Assembly: GCF_963691685.1 (NCBI RefSeq)
Contig: NZ_OY829290.1
Coordinates: forward strand, 2,852,001 to 2,916,000
Length of the DNA stretch: 64,000 nt
Source of the DNA: Thalassovita sp.
GTDB taxonomy: Bacteria; Pseudomonadota; Alphaproteobacteria; Rhodobacterales; Rhodobacteraceae
Reading direction: 5' to 3'
Shown: one piece after another, positions 32,280 through 41,621 of the stretch
How the letters are laid out: each line of letters opens with the position of its first letter
Numbering within the stretch: the first letter of the stretch is position 1
Position numbers and translations under genes: made by a program
Notes under the pieces: model-generated
The model's database searches: none
What the model saw: only the letters and a program-made list of their open reading frames with translations
Told to the model about the DNA's origin: nothing

Positions 32280-33299
32280 ATGAGCATCAAGACCCTGCCC
32301 CCACTGATCGATCCCTTTGCGCGTGCGATCACCTACCTGCGCATTTCGGTGACCGACCGCTGCGATTTCCGCTGCGTCTATTGCATGTCCGAAGACATGA
32401 AGTTCCTGCCGAAAAAGGAATTGCTGACGCTGGAAGAACTGGACCGGATGTGTTCGGCCTTTATCAACCTTGGTGTTGAAAAGCTGCGGATCACCGGCGG
32501 TGAACCTCTGGTGCGCCGGGGCATCATGACATTTTTTGACGCGATGTCGCGCCATCTGGACAGCGGCGCGCTGAAAGAGCTGACGATGACCACCAACGGA
32601 TCGCAGCTGGCGCGCTTTGCCGATGACCTTTATGCCGCTGGCGTACGACGCGTGAACATCTCGCTCGACACATTGGACGATCAGAAATTCGCGGACATCA
32701 CCCGCTGGGGCCGTTTGCCGCAAGTGATCAAAGGCATCGATGCCGCGCAGAAGGCCGGGATGCGGGTCAAGATCAACGCGGTGGCCCTCAAGGGCTTCAA
32801 CGATGTTGAGCTGTTCGACATGGTCGAATGGTGCAATGAGCGTGACATGGACATCACCTTCATTGAGGTGATGCCAATGGGCGATATCGGCAATGAGGAT
32901 CGTCTGGACCAATATTGGCCGCTGACCGATCTGCGCGCTCAGCTGGGCGAACGCTATCAGATCACCGATCTGGCCGAACGTTCCGGCGGCCCTGCACGCT
33001 ACATCCGGTTGGAAGAAACCGGCCAGAAGGTGGGGTTGATCACCCCGATGACCCATAACTTCTGCGAAAGCTGCAACCGGGTGCGGCTGACCTGCACCGG
33101 TGAGATCTACACCTGTCTGGGTCAGGAAGGCTGGCAAGACCTGCGCCCTGCCCTTCGCAACAACCCTGATCACGAAGAGCCACTCTATGAGGCGATCCGC
33201 GCCGCAATCGGGCTGAAACCCAAGGGCCACGACTTTGACTATTCCCGTCAGGAAGTGGGCGGGAAGATGTCGCGCCACATGAGCCACACCGGCGGCTAA
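32280..33299 (+). CDS. moaA: GTP 3',8-cyclase (molybdenum cofactor biosynthesis)
   Basis: A 339-residue radical SAM enzyme catalysing the first step of molybdopterin synthesis. The N-terminal radical SAM cluster is C-x3-C-x2-C in DRCDFRCVYCM, and the second cluster is in FCESCNRVRLTCTG. The C-terminal Gly-Gly needed for activity (HTGG) is present. The start at 32280 was chosen on family length; the upstream in-frame codons are basic and atypical. Nine bases separate it from waaA. Confidence 0.97.
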   Translation: MSIKTLPPLIDPFARAITYLRISVTDRCDFRCVYCMSEDMKFLPKKELLTLEELDRMCSAFINLGVEKLRITGGEPLVRRGIMTFFDAMSRHLDSGALKELTMTTNGSQLARFADDLYAAGVRRVNISLDTLDDQKFADITRWGRLPQVIKGIDAAQKAGMRVKINAVALKGFNDVELFDMVEWCNERDMDITFIEVMPMGDIGNEDRLDQYWPLTDLRAQLGERYQITDLAERSGGPARYIRLEETGQKVGLITPMTHNFCESCNRVRLTCTGEIYTCLGQEGWQDLRPALRNNPDHEEPLYEAIRAAIGLKPKGHDFDYSRQEVGGKMSRHMSHTGG

Positions 33300-33308
33300 G
33301 GACGGACC

Positions 33309-34607
33309 ATGCCCGCAGATCGGGGCCCCCTGTCCGGGCCCACACTGACCTATCGCATTTACTCTGGCGTCGCCAATCTGGCGGCGCCTTTGGCCTATCG
33401 TAAAGTGGCGAAAAAACTTGCAGCGGCGGGTGTCACCCCGGATCGTCTGCGCGAACGGCTGGGCCATGCCACCCTGTCCCGCCCGGCGGGTCAGCTGATG
33501 TGGTGCCATGCGGCCTCCGTCGGGGAGAGCCTGTCGGCCCTGACCCTGATTGAGGCGATGGGTGCGCGCCACCCCGAGCTGCAGTTCCTACTAACCTCGG
33601 GCACAGCCACCTCGGCCGAGATCGTGGCCAAACGCCTGCCCGCGCGCTGTCATCACCAGTTTGCCCCGCTCGACAGTGCCGGGGCCCTGCGCCGGTTCCT
33701 GAACCATTGGAGCCCGGATCTGATCGCCTTTGTCGAAAGTGAGCTGTGGCCGCAGATGATCAGGCGCGCAGGTGCTGTGGCGCCGCTGGCCCTGCTGAAT
33801 GCCCGCATGTCGAAAGGGTCCTTGCGCAATTGGGGGAAATTCCCCGCCTCAGCCAGGATGTTGCTGGATCGCTTCGCGCTGATCCGCACCCAAGATCAGG
33901 CCACGCTGAACGGGTTGCTGGCGCTCGGCGCAGAGCCATCGCACTGCGCCAAAGGGCAGAACCTGAAATCCGCCGCAGGCCCGCTGCCGGTCCCGACCGA
34001 AGCGCTGAGCCAGCTGCAAAAGCAGATCGGTGCGCGCCCGATCTGGATCGCCGCCTCGACCCATCCGGGCGAGGAACTGGCGGTGCTGGAAGCGCACAAA
34101 GCGCTCTTGAGTGACCACCCGGACCTGTTGCTGGTTCTGGTGCCGCGTCACCCGGAACGCGCACCTGAGATTGAGCAGATGATCGCCAATGCCGGGCTGC
34201 GCCACAGCCTGCGCAGCCGCGGTGAGGCCCCCACCGCGCAGGTCTATCTGGCCGACACCCTGGGGGAGATGGGTCTGTTTTACAGCCTGTCACCGCTGGT
34301 GTTTCTGGGCGGGTCCCTGACACCAGTAGGCGGTCATAACCCGTTTGAGCCGGCCCATGCCGGCGCGGTGGTTTTGCACGGCCCGCTTTATGCCAATTTC
34401 GCGGAAAGCTACGCCGAGTTTGCCAAGGCCGGCGGATCAGTTGAAGTGTCCGACAGTGCTGAGCTGGCAAAGGCCATCACCATCCTGCTGAACGATCCCG
34501 ATCACCGCGCCGCCGAAAGCGCCGCCGCGCAGGACTTCGCCCGCGGCCAGATGCAGGGGTTGGATCAGATGATTTCAGAGCTTTCCGCACTGCTGAAAGA
34601 CGGCTAG
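33309..34607 (+). CDS. waaA: 3-deoxy-D-manno-octulosonic acid (Kdo) transferase
   Basis: A 432-residue GT-B fold transferase (GT30) that adds Kdo to lipid A precursor at the inner membrane. Conserved features include an N-terminal hydrophobic anchor with YRKVAKK, the acceptor-site segment WCHAASVGES, FVESELWPQMI, LLNARMSKGS, and the sugar-nucleotide region GGSLTPVGGHNPFEPAHAG. Length is standard. It sits directly after moaA and ahead of an LPS-type glycosyltransferase. Confidence 0.96.
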   Translation: MPADRGPLSGPTLTYRIYSGVANLAAPLAYRKVAKKLAAAGVTPDRLRERLGHATLSRPAGQLMWCHAASVGESLSALTLIEAMGARHPELQFLLTSGTATSAEIVAKRLPARCHHQFAPLDSAGALRRFLNHWSPDLIAFVESELWPQMIRRAGAVAPLALLNARMSKGSLRNWGKFPASARMLLDRFALIRTQDQATLNGLLALGAEPSHCAKGQNLKSAAGPLPVPTEALSQLQKQIGARPIWIAASTHPGEELAVLEAHKALLSDHPDLLLVLVPRHPERAPEIEQMIANAGLRHSLRSRGEAPTAQVYLADTLGEMGLFYSLSPLVFLGGSLTPVGGHNPFEPAHAGAVVLHGPLYANFAESYAEFAKAGGSVEVSDSAELAKAITILLNDPDHRAAESAAAQDFARGQMQGLDQMISELSALLKDG

Positions 34608-34679
34608 ACAGGGCCGAAGAGACGTGGGCCGCAGTAACTTGAGGCCGCAACGCCCGAACTGATGCGCAAGGATACCCGG

Positions 34680-35738
34680 ATGCCACAGCCAAAAACCGCG
34701 ACGCTGGATGTGCTGGCCCCCAATTTCAAACGCCGTCTGTCCGGTGTGACGTCAACGGTGATCCGTCTGGTGCCCCTGCAGGCCGAAACCCTGCCCATTG
34801 CCGCCGTGGGGCCTGTGATCCCCGATCACGTGCCACATGTGCCGCTGTCCGCGCTGCTGACCATGTCACGCAAAGGGCCTTCTGGCGCCCGGGTCTGGCA
34901 CGCCCGGCGCAACATCGAGATGCTGGGCGGTCTGGCGCTGAAACATATCCTGCGCAAAGAGCTGAAGCTGATGTTCACCTCCGCCTCGCAGCGCCACCAC
35001 ACCGGGCTGACCAAATGGCTGATCAAACAAATGGATGCAGTTGTCGCCACCTCGGCCAAAACCGCCGCCTATCTGGACCGCCCCGCCACTGTCATCCACC
35101 ACGGCATTGACGCAGAACAGTTCAGCCCCACCGCGGATAAACCTGCCCTGCGCGCGGAGTTGAACCTGCCTGAGGCCGGCACGCTCATCGGCTGCTACGG
35201 TCGTATTCGCGCCCAGAAGGGCACCGATGTCTTTGTCGACGCGATGATCGCAACCCTGCCCAATCACCCAGGGGCCTACGGTCTGGTGATGGGCCGCGCC
35301 ACCGATCAGCACAAGGATTTCGAACAGGGCCTGAAAGACAAGGTTGCCGCCGCCGGCCTCAGCGACCGGATCCTGTTCCTGCCCGAGGTGCCTGTCTGGG
35401 AAATGGCGAAATACTATCAGGTGCTGGACCTCTACATCGCGCCGCAACGCTGGGAAGGTTTCGGCCTTACCCCGCTGGAGGCCATGGCCTGCGGCACCCC
35501 CTCCATCGCAACCCGCGTCGGCGCCTTTGAAGAGCTGATCGCCGAAGGGGAAACCGGCACGCTGGTGGATCCCGGCGATCTGGACCAGATGATTGCCGCG
35601 ACAGAAGCGATCCTGTCGGACCCCGCCCGCCTGAGCGCATGGTCTGAAAATGCCCGCCAAAGGGTGCTGGACCAGTTCCAACTGCACCAAGAAGCCGACG
35701 CGCTGATCAAGATCTACCGGGACCTGCTGGCGGGGTAA
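34680..35738 (+). CDS. Glycosyltransferase family 4, probably LPS core
   Basis: A 352-residue GT-B enzyme. The C-terminal donor domain shows GCYGRIRAQKGTDVFVDA and the retaining-enzyme motif ERWEGFGLTPLEAMACGTP (here PQRWEGFGLTPLEAMACGTP), where the E-x7-E pair binds the sugar nucleotide. The start at 34680 has AAGG 8 bases upstream, better than 34662. Its position after waaA suggests a core mannosyl- or glycosyltransferase (LpcC/LpsB-like). The exact sugar is unknown. Confidence 0.88.
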   Translation: MPQPKTATLDVLAPNFKRRLSGVTSTVIRLVPLQAETLPIAAVGPVIPDHVPHVPLSALLTMSRKGPSGARVWHARRNIEMLGGLALKHILRKELKLMFTSASQRHHTGLTKWLIKQMDAVVATSAKTAAYLDRPATVIHHGIDAEQFSPTADKPALRAELNLPEAGTLIGCYGRIRAQKGTDVFVDAMIATLPNHPGAYGLVMGRATDQHKDFEQGLKDKVAAAGLSDRILFLPEVPVWEMAKYYQVLDLYIAPQRWEGFGLTPLEAMACGTPSIATRVGAFEELIAEGETGTLVDPGDLDQMIAATEAILSDPARLSAWSENARQRVLDQFQLHQEADALIKIYRDLLAG

Positions 35739-35867
35739 GACCCATGGGCTCATTCGTTGGGGAGGTTTTGCGAGGAACAACGGACTGCAAGCACATCTTG
35801 GGGGACATGCGGTAACGCTGGGGACTGCATTGAGCCCATTCTTACTGATGCAGCAATGTCAGCGAAT

Positions 35868-35900
35868 GACTGCTATGAGACTGCTATGAGACTGCTAACT
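35868..35900. repeat. 11-bp tandem repeat, three units
   Basis: Two exact copies of GACTGCTATGA (35868-35878 and 35879-35889) are followed by a partial third, GACTGCTAACT (35890-35900). The array lies just upstream of the orphan gene at 35918, in the otherwise gene-free stretch 35739-35917. The sequence here is less GC-rich than its surroundings. Confidence 0.75.
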
Positions 35901-35917
35901 AGATGTGAGGGTTAGCT

Positions 35918-36277
35918 TTGACAAAAAATATACGATCCGTTCCTCTTCAACAATACATCGCTGAAAGAACCGGCATTCTGTCTTCAGAACAAGTCTCTCG
36001 GTACATCGAAGAGTTATCGACGAACGAAGAAGTCGTGGAATCTGTTCTTGTTGGCGCGGACCGCGATGCATCTATGCTGCTGTCGCCGCAAGTGCAAATC
36101 GATCATGCGCATGTTGCGTCTGGGCATGCATTGAATTTTCTGCAACGTAACGCGTTGCCGGATAAGGGCTTACAGGACTTACAAGACGCGCAATACAAAT
36201 TTGCAAAGGCCAAGTTGGAATGGGATAGAAAGAACACTTTGAACTGGTTTCAACGACTCGTCAGAAGGTATCGGTAG
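35918..36277 (+). CDS. Orphan hypothetical protein with TTG start
   Basis: A 119-residue cytoplasmic protein, charged and mostly helical (MTKNIRSVPLQQYIAERTG at the start, WDRKNTLNWFQRLVRRYR at the end), with no signal peptide or known motif. The TTG at 35918 has GAGG 7 bases upstream. Codon use is markedly more AT-rich than in flanking genes, suggesting horizontal origin. It stands alone between the GT4 gene and a terminator. MbcA/ParS-like or other toxin-antitoxin membership was considered, but no partner gene is present. Confidence 0.65.
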   Translation: MTKNIRSVPLQQYIAERTGILSSEQVSRYIEELSTNEEVVESVLVGADRDASMLLSPQVQIDHAHVASGHALNFLQRNALPDKGLQDLQDAQYKFAKAKLEWDRKNTLNWFQRLVRRYR

Positions 36278-36397
36278 CAGACATCCATAGAAGGGAAGTG
36301 GAAGTCGGGATTGTCCGCTAAGGAACCTTCGAACAAAACGGAGAAGGGTCTTAGTGCCCCCCCGGTAAAACGGCCCAAAGCCCCTCACCAGCCGCAA

Positions 36398-36427
36398 AAA
36401 GCCGGACAGGTTCCCCTGCCCGGCTTT
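36398..36427. terminator. Bidirectional intrinsic terminator
   Basis: A long stem AAAGCCGGACAGG / CCTGCCCGGCTTT with a TTCC loop and one A-C mismatch. A T-rich run follows on the minus strand (CTTTTTGC), just after the amidohydrolase stop at 36453, and a weaker TTTCTC follows on the plus strand. It separates the minus-strand M20 genes from the plus-strand orphan. Confidence 0.85.
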
Positions 36428-36452
36428 CTCATCTCATACCGAACCCGGCGTA

Positions 36453-37616
36453 TTAGGCGGCGGGCATGCGCTGTTCGACGATCTCGGCCCACCAGCTGCA
36501 GCCGGCAGGGATGGCTTCGTCGTTGAAGTTATATTCCGGGTGGTGCACGGCGGCGGTGTCACCGTTGCCGACCAGAATATAGGCGCCGGGGCGCTCTTCC
36601 AGCATGAAGGCGAAGTCTTCGCCGCCCATGACCAGCGGGGCTTCGTCACACTGGCCGGTGATCGACTTGGCAACATCGGCGGCAAACTGGGTCTGCTCAT
36701 CGTGGTTCACCATCACCGGATAGCCGCGCATGTAGTTCACATCCGCCGTGCCGCCAAAAGTGGCCGCAACGCCATTGCAGATCTCATTGATCCGCTTTTC
36801 GGCCAGATCACGCATCTCTTTGGACATGGTGCGCACGGTGCCGCGAATGGTGACGCGCTGCGGGATCACGTTGAACGCCTTGGAGGAGCTTTCCATCGAG
36901 GTGACCGACACAACGATCTGATCCACCGGGTCTGCGTTGCGCGACGCGATCGACTGCAGCGTGGTCACGGCCGTGGCGGTCATCACGTTGGTGTCGATCA
37001 CTTCCTGCGGCTTGGCGGCGTGGCCACCGCGGCCTTCAAAAACGATCTCATAGGTGTCGGTGGCCGCAAAGAAGGCGCCCGGACGGATGGCGAAGCTGCC
37101 CAGCGGGCGGCCCGGCCAGTTGTGCATGCCGTAGACTTCCTGAATGCCCCAGCGGTCCATCATACCGTCTTCGCACATTTCACGACCGCCGCCGCCACCT
37201 TCTTCGGCGGGCTGGAAGATCACCACAACAGTGCCGTCGAAGTTACGGGTTTCGCTGAGGTATTTCGCAGCCCCCAGCAGCATGGCGGTGTGACCATCGT
37301 GACCACAGGCATGCATCGCACCGGGGGTTTTCGAGGCATAGTCCAGACCGGTCTGTTCGTGGATCGGCAGCGCGTCCATATCGGCGCGCAGGCCAATGAC
37401 CTTGCCCGAGCCGGTCTTGTTGCCTTTGATCACGCCAACAACGCCGGTGCGGCCGATGCCGGTGACGATCTCATCGCAGCCGAACTCTTTCAGCTTGTCG
37501 GCCACAATGGCGCTGGTGCGGTGGGTTTCGAACAGGATCTCAGGGTTTTCGTGCAGATCACGGCGCCATTCGGTGATCTCATTCTGCAGTTCAGCAAAGC
37601 GGTTCTTGGTGGGCAT
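36453..37616 (-). CDS. M20-family amidohydrolase (second of a tandem pair)
   Basis: A 387-residue metallo-amidohydrolase of the M20D (hippurate hydrolase/IAA-amino acid hydrolase) type. The metal and catalytic segments ADMDALP, HACGHDGHTAM and FQPAEEGGGGG, and the C-terminal MGGEDFAFML, are complete, with a lid/dimerisation domain in between. It is expected to cleave N-acyl amino acids in the cytoplasm. It is a close paralogue of the gene at 37648, with 31 bases between them, and ends at the terminator at 36398. Confidence 0.92.
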   Translation of the reverse strand: MPTKNRFAELQNEITEWRRDLHENPEILFETHRTSAIVADKLKEFGCDEIVTGIGRTGVVGVIKGNKTGSGKVIGLRADMDALPIHEQTGLDYASKTPGAMHACGHDGHTAMLLGAAKYLSETRNFDGTVVVIFQPAEEGGGGGREMCEDGMMDRWGIQEVYGMHNWPGRPLGSFAIRPGAFFAATDTYEIVFEGRGGHAAKPQEVIDTNVMTATAVTTLQSIASRNADPVDQIVVSVTSMESSSKAFNVIPQRVTIRGTVRTMSKEMRDLAEKRINEICNGVAATFGGTADVNYMRGYPVMVNHDEQTQFAADVAKSITGQCDEAPLVMGGEDFAFMLEERPGAYILVGNGDTAAVHHPEYNFNDEAIPAGCSWWAEIVEQRMPAA

Positions 37617-37647
37617 CTTACGTCCTTCCAGATGGTGTTGGCCGCGC

Positions 37648-38808
37648 TCAGGCGCGCGGCAGTCGTCGTTCGATCAATTCGGCAAAGAAGCTGGTGCCAT
37701 ACGGCGCGGCTTCGTCTGCGAAATCATATGCGGGGTGGTGGCAGGCCTGGCTATCCCCATTACCGAGGAAGATATAGGCGCCGGGACGCGCTTCCAGCAT
37801 GTAGGAGAAATCTTCTGCCGGCATGATGGGGGCGGTGTTGGCCTCCACCTTGGTGCCAACGGCGCGCGCGGCCTCAACCGCATGGGCGGTTTCGGCGTCG
37901 CTGTTGACGGTGGGCGGGTAGCCGCGGATGTAGTCGACCCGCGCGGTGGCGCCATATGCGGCGGCGGTAGCTTCGGCCACGGCTTTGACCCGCGCCTCCA
38001 TCAGGTCACGCACCTCAGGTTCAAAGCAGCGTACCGTGCCGCGCAGCTTGGCGGTCTGCGGGATCACGTTCTGGGTGTCGCTTTCGGTCAGGAAGGTGGC
38101 GATGGTCAAAACCGCCTGTTTCACCGGATCAACGTTGCGCGACACGATCGAGTTCAGCGCAACCACCACATGGGCCGCCGCAAGGGTGGTGTCGATGGTC
38201 TGATGCGGCTCAGCGGCGTGACCGCCCTTGCCTTCAATCACGATCTCCAACTCATCCGCGGAGGCCATCAGCGGTCCAGGACGGATGGCAAATTCGCCCA
38301 CCGGCACGCCAGGGGCGTTGTGCAGGCCGTAGACCTCATCCACGTTCCAGCGGTCCATACAGCCGTCTTCAACCATTTTGAGGCCCCCGCCCCCGCCCTC
38401 TTCGGCGGGTTGGAACAGCAGCACCACGGTGCCATCAAAATTGCGGGTCTCGGCCAGGTATTTCGCCGCACCCAGCAGCATGGCGGTGTGACCGTCATGA
38501 CCGCAGGCATGCATCGCGCCCGGAGTTTTGGAGGCATAGTCCAGACCGGTGATCTCATCCATCGGCAGCGCATCCATATCGGCGCGCAGGGCAATCACCC
38601 GGTCCGAAGTGCCGGCCTTGATGGTGCCCACAACGCCGGTGATGCCAATGCCCTCAACCACTTCATCGCAGCCAAAGGAGCGCAGTTTTTCGGCCACCAC
38701 GCCGGCAGTGCGATGCACATCGAACATCACCTCAGGATGCTGGTGGAAGTCGTGGCGCCATTCGGTGATCTCACCGTGTAGTTCTGCCACGCGGTTCTTA
38801 ATCGGCAT
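37648..38808 (-). CDS. M20-family amidohydrolase (first of a tandem pair)
   Basis: A 386-residue paralogue of the next gene with the same motifs (ADMDALP, HACGHDGHTAM, FQPAEEGGGGG, PAEDFSYML). The start MPIKNRVAEL at 38808 aligns with MPTKNRFAEL of its partner; the longer frame overlaps the oxidase gene upstream. The pair probably arose by tandem duplication and may differ in substrate. It follows the FAD oxidoreductase by 28 bases. Confidence 0.92.
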   Translation of the reverse strand: MPIKNRVAELHGEITEWRHDFHQHPEVMFDVHRTAGVVAEKLRSFGCDEVVEGIGITGVVGTIKAGTSDRVIALRADMDALPMDEITGLDYASKTPGAMHACGHDGHTAMLLGAAKYLAETRNFDGTVVLLFQPAEEGGGGGLKMVEDGCMDRWNVDEVYGLHNAPGVPVGEFAIRPGPLMASADELEIVIEGKGGHAAEPHQTIDTTLAAAHVVVALNSIVSRNVDPVKQAVLTIATFLTESDTQNVIPQTAKLRGTVRCFEPEVRDLMEARVKAVAEATAAAYGATARVDYIRGYPPTVNSDAETAHAVEAARAVGTKVEANTAPIMPAEDFSYMLEARPGAYIFLGNGDSQACHHPAYDFADEAAPYGTSFFAELIERRLPRA

Positions 38809-38836
38809 TTCAGGTCTCCCTCTTCTCAACCCGGCC

Positions 38837-40180
38837 TTAGAGGCCCGGCCCCAATTCCAGTTTTGATCCGTCGCTGAAGCGCGACAGGCGGAAGCGGCTG
38901 AGGTCATGCCCCAGTGCGCCCCCGGTGATCAGATCGGCCATGATGCGACCAAAGGCCGGACCAATGCCGAAGCCATGACCGCACATGCCGGTACAGATGC
39001 TTAGTCCCTCAAGCGGCGCGTGATCGACCACCGGCACAACATCCGGCATTGCATCAATCATACCGGACCAAACGGCCTTGATCCGCGGCGTGCCCAGCTG
39101 CGGGAACAACGCCCCAAAGGCGGCCAGCGTTTTTTCATGCAAGCCCATAGTGGGTTGCGGGTTCAGCACCCGCATGCGTTCAAACGGGCTTTCGTCCTGT
39201 GACGACCAGCGCCGTTTGGTGCCCCAGGCATCGGGGAAGCCCTTGGGCGCGGCCGGGTGGTACTTTGCCCCGAAAGGATGCGCCTTAATTTGCGGCATAT
39301 AGGCCCCCAGATGGCGGAAGGCATCGGGGCCGATAAACAGCCGGTGCCAGCCCCCTGCGGCCAGGGTAAAGCCCCCGTCCGCGCGGCGACGGAACGCCAG
39401 CGCATTGTTGCCGGCGGCTGGCAGATCAAGCGCAGGCAGGGGTTCGGTGGCCAGCACCTGCGCCTGCACCGAAAGCTGCGGCAGGTTTACACCGTGCTGG
39501 CGCAGGAACAGCGCCGACCAGGCACCGCCCGAGACCATGACATGATCCGCCTTGATCCGGCCCTTTTCGGTCACCACACCTGCCACCTTGCCCGCGGCGA
39601 TGTCCAAGGCCCGTACGGCGCAGTTTTCACGGATCACCACACCGGCCTTAGCTGCCGCGCGGGCAAAGATCGGCACGGCCACCCAAGGCTCTGCCTTCAT
39701 GTCGGATGGTGTGTGCAGCGCGCCTGCAAAACGTTTTGTGGCACCGGGCAGCAGATCAGCGGTCTGATCGGCGGTCAAAATCCGGCTGTCGACGCCATGG
39801 GCGCTGGCCTTTTGCAGCCAATCCTCATAGCCGGCGACCTCTTTTTCACTTTCGGCCAGATAGGCCACACCCAGACGGGCCAGGCCCAGATCTTCCTCCA
39901 CCTCACCCTGCAGCTGGGTCCAGAGGTGATTGGCCTCAGTCGCGATGGGCAATTCTGCCATGTCGCGCCCGGTCTGGCGGATCCAGCCCCAATTGCGTGA
40001 GGATTGTTCGGCTGCAACCCGACCCTTTTCCAGCACCGCAACCTTCAGACCTTTGCGGGCCAAGAACAGCGCGCTCATCACACCGATGACGCCGCCGCCA
40101 ACGATGGCCACATCCACCGCATCGGGCAAGGGACCGTCATGTTCTACCGGGCACTGAAGGCCCAATGGAAATGGCGTCAT
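38837..40180 (-). CDS. FAD-dependent amino acid oxidoreductase, DadA/glycine oxidase-like
   Basis: A 447-residue flavoprotein. The N-terminal Rossmann dinucleotide motif VAIVGGGVIGVMSALFLAR (about 24-42) binds FAD, and the C-terminal segment CGHGFGIGPAFGRIMAD is the second FAD contact typical of the DAO family. It probably oxidises a D- or N-substituted amino acid and passes electrons to the respiratory chain or oxygen. Its ATG overlaps the argE stop (ATGA), linking it to amino acid processing in this operon. Confidence 0.9.
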   Translation of the reverse strand: MTPFPLGLQCPVEHDGPLPDAVDVAIVGGGVIGVMSALFLARKGLKVAVLEKGRVAAEQSSRNWGWIRQTGRDMAELPIATEANHLWTQLQGEVEEDLGLARLGVAYLAESEKEVAGYEDWLQKASAHGVDSRILTADQTADLLPGATKRFAGALHTPSDMKAEPWVAVPIFARAAAKAGVVIRENCAVRALDIAAGKVAGVVTEKGRIKADHVMVSGGAWSALFLRQHGVNLPQLSVQAQVLATEPLPALDLPAAGNNALAFRRRADGGFTLAAGGWHRLFIGPDAFRHLGAYMPQIKAHPFGAKYHPAAPKGFPDAWGTKRRWSSQDESPFERMRVLNPQPTMGLHEKTLAAFGALFPQLGTPRIKAVWSGMIDAMPDVVPVVDHAPLEGLSICTGMCGHGFGIGPAFGRIMADLITGGALGHDLSRFRLSRFSDGSKLELGPGL

Positions 40181-41340
40181 GCAAGCACCTCTTGCACCAG
40201 TTTCACCATGAACCGCTGACCGGCCTCCAGCTGGGCAACCTCCAGAAACTCATCCGGCTGATGCGCCTGAGCGATGTCGCCCGGGCCGCAGACAACGGTG
40301 GAATAGCCATCGTTCTGGAAATGACCGGCCTCGGTGCCGTAACTCACCACATTCTGCGAATTGTCCCCGGTCAGGCGGCGCACCAGCGCTTCGGCTTCGC
40401 CGTCAACCTCAGGCGCCAGCCCGGTCAGGTCATAGGTTGGGGTCACTTCGATCCAGGTGTCCGGCACGATGGCCTTCATCTCAGCCTCAACCTCGGCCAC
40501 TTTGGCGCGCAGCCGCGCCTCCCAGTCGTCGTTGTTTTCATCAGGCACATTGCGGAAATCGATTTCGAAGGTGCAGTCCTTGGCCGTGATATTGCCTGCC
40601 GTACCGCCGGAAATCGTGCCCACATGGGTCGAGGTCCAGGGCGGCACAAACAGCGCCGCCGTTTCCGACGGGGTGCCGGCGGCCTGCGCCGCGTTCATCT
40701 CATTGGCCCATTCGATCAGCTTGGCGCCAAACATGATGGCATTGACCCCGGTGTGGATCAGCGAGGAATGCACCTCAAACCCATGCACATGAATGTCAAA
40801 CGCGCGCCCGCCTTTATGGGCGGTGACCGCCTTCATCATCGAAGGCTCCCCCACAATCACGGCGGAGGCGCGCGGCAGATGTTTCTGCATTTCCTCAATC
40901 AGCGGCACCACCTCTTCGCAGCCCACTTCTTCGTCATAGGACAGCGCAATTTGTAGCGGACGTGTGACGCCCTGACGCTTGGCTTCCACCAGCGCCCAGA
41001 TGGCCAGCGCGTCAAAGCCTTTCATGTCGCAGGTTCCGCGCCCGAAAAGCTTGCCGTCTTTTTCCACCACGGTGAAAGGGTCGGTGGTCCAGGGCTGGCC
41101 GTCCACCGGCACAACATCCGTGTGACCCGACAGCACGATGCCACCAGCAACCTCAGGGCCCACATGGGCGCAGAGCCCGGCCTTATCCCCGGCCTCATTA
41201 TACTGGCGGTGGCAGGTGATCCCGTGACCGTTCAGATAATCCTCAACCCAATCGATAAGGTCCAAGTTGCTGTCCCGGCTTACGGTCGGGAACGACACCA
41301 GCTTGTCCAAAATCTCACGGGGGGTCAGGAGGGTGGTCAT
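40177..41340 (-). CDS. argE: Acetylornithine deacetylase (ArgE-type M20 peptidase)
   Basis: A 387-residue M20A metallo-hydrolase. It shows SGHTDVVPVDGQPW (first metal ligands), GRGTCDMKGFDALAI and SYDEEVGCEE (catalytic Glu and metal), and GTEAGHFQNDGYSTVVCGPGD near the end. The start at 41340 has AAGGA upstream. The nearby oxidase, M20D hydrolases and peptide ABC transporter suggest catabolic use on N-acyl amino acids, so ArgE in arginine synthesis is likely but not the only possibility. Confidence 0.85.
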   Translation of the reverse strand: MTTLLTPREILDKLVSFPTVSRDSNLDLIDWVEDYLNGHGITCHRQYNEAGDKAGLCAHVGPEVAGGIVLSGHTDVVPVDGQPWTTDPFTVVEKDGKLFGRGTCDMKGFDALAIWALVEAKRQGVTRPLQIALSYDEEVGCEEVVPLIEEMQKHLPRASAVIVGEPSMMKAVTAHKGGRAFDIHVHGFEVHSSLIHTGVNAIMFGAKLIEWANEMNAAQAAGTPSETAALFVPPWTSTHVGTISGGTAGNITAKDCTFEIDFRNVPDENNDDWEARLRAKVAEVEAEMKAIVPDTWIEVTPTYDLTGLAPEVDGEAEALVRRLTGDNSQNVVSYGTEAGHFQNDGYSTVVCGPGDIAQAHQPDEFLEVAQLEAGQRFMVKLVQEVLA

Positions 41341-41403
41341 GGGGATCCTTTTCAGTGCTTTACCAATATCGGCATCGGAGCCGGCAACGCATTGACACCG
41401 CCA

Positions 41404-41431
41404 CCCCAAAAGCACCGGTGAAGGCCGGTGC
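41404..41431 (-). terminator. Second hairpin with T-run downstream of the ABC ATPase gene
   Basis: On the minus strand GCACCGG and CCGGTGC pair around a six-base loop and are followed by TTTTGG. It lies in the 281-base gap 41341-41621, upstream of argE. Together with 41591-41614 it probably ends readthrough from the ABC ATPase gene. The rest of the gap shows no gene. Confidence 0.6.
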
Positions 41432-41590
41432 CAAATCGGAAGCTGAGCGGTCAATCAGGGCAGACATGTAAAAACGCCAAACTGTGCAGAAGGCCAAAAC
41501 CGACCACAGGGACCGGCAAAGGTCAATCAAGTGAAACTACGGGGGTCGCGCAGGGCACTGCCGATCAGCCGCAGGGCCAGCCCCCAAAGG

Positions 41591-41614
41591 CTTGGCGGCC
41601 CGAAGGCCGCCAAG
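41591..41614 (-). terminator. Strong hairpin after the peptide ABC ATPase
   Basis: A perfect 10-bp stem CTTGGCGGCC / GGCCGCCAAG. On the minus strand the loop is TTCG, the very stable tetraloop. It lies 8 bases after the ATPase stop. Only a short T-run (CCTTTGG) follows, so it may act as an mRNA 3'-end stabiliser as much as a terminator. Confidence 0.65.
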
Positions 41615-41621
41615 GTGTTGA

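Noticed and set aside
35739..36452. Prophage or integrative element
   Set aside because: No integrase, tRNA or flanking direct repeats are seen. Only a small orphan gene and short tandem repeats are present.
41530..41590. Short minus-strand peptide-like stretch resembling a permease C-terminus (LRDPRSF)
   Set aside because: It is too short and too weakly similar to DppC ends to call a pseudogene.
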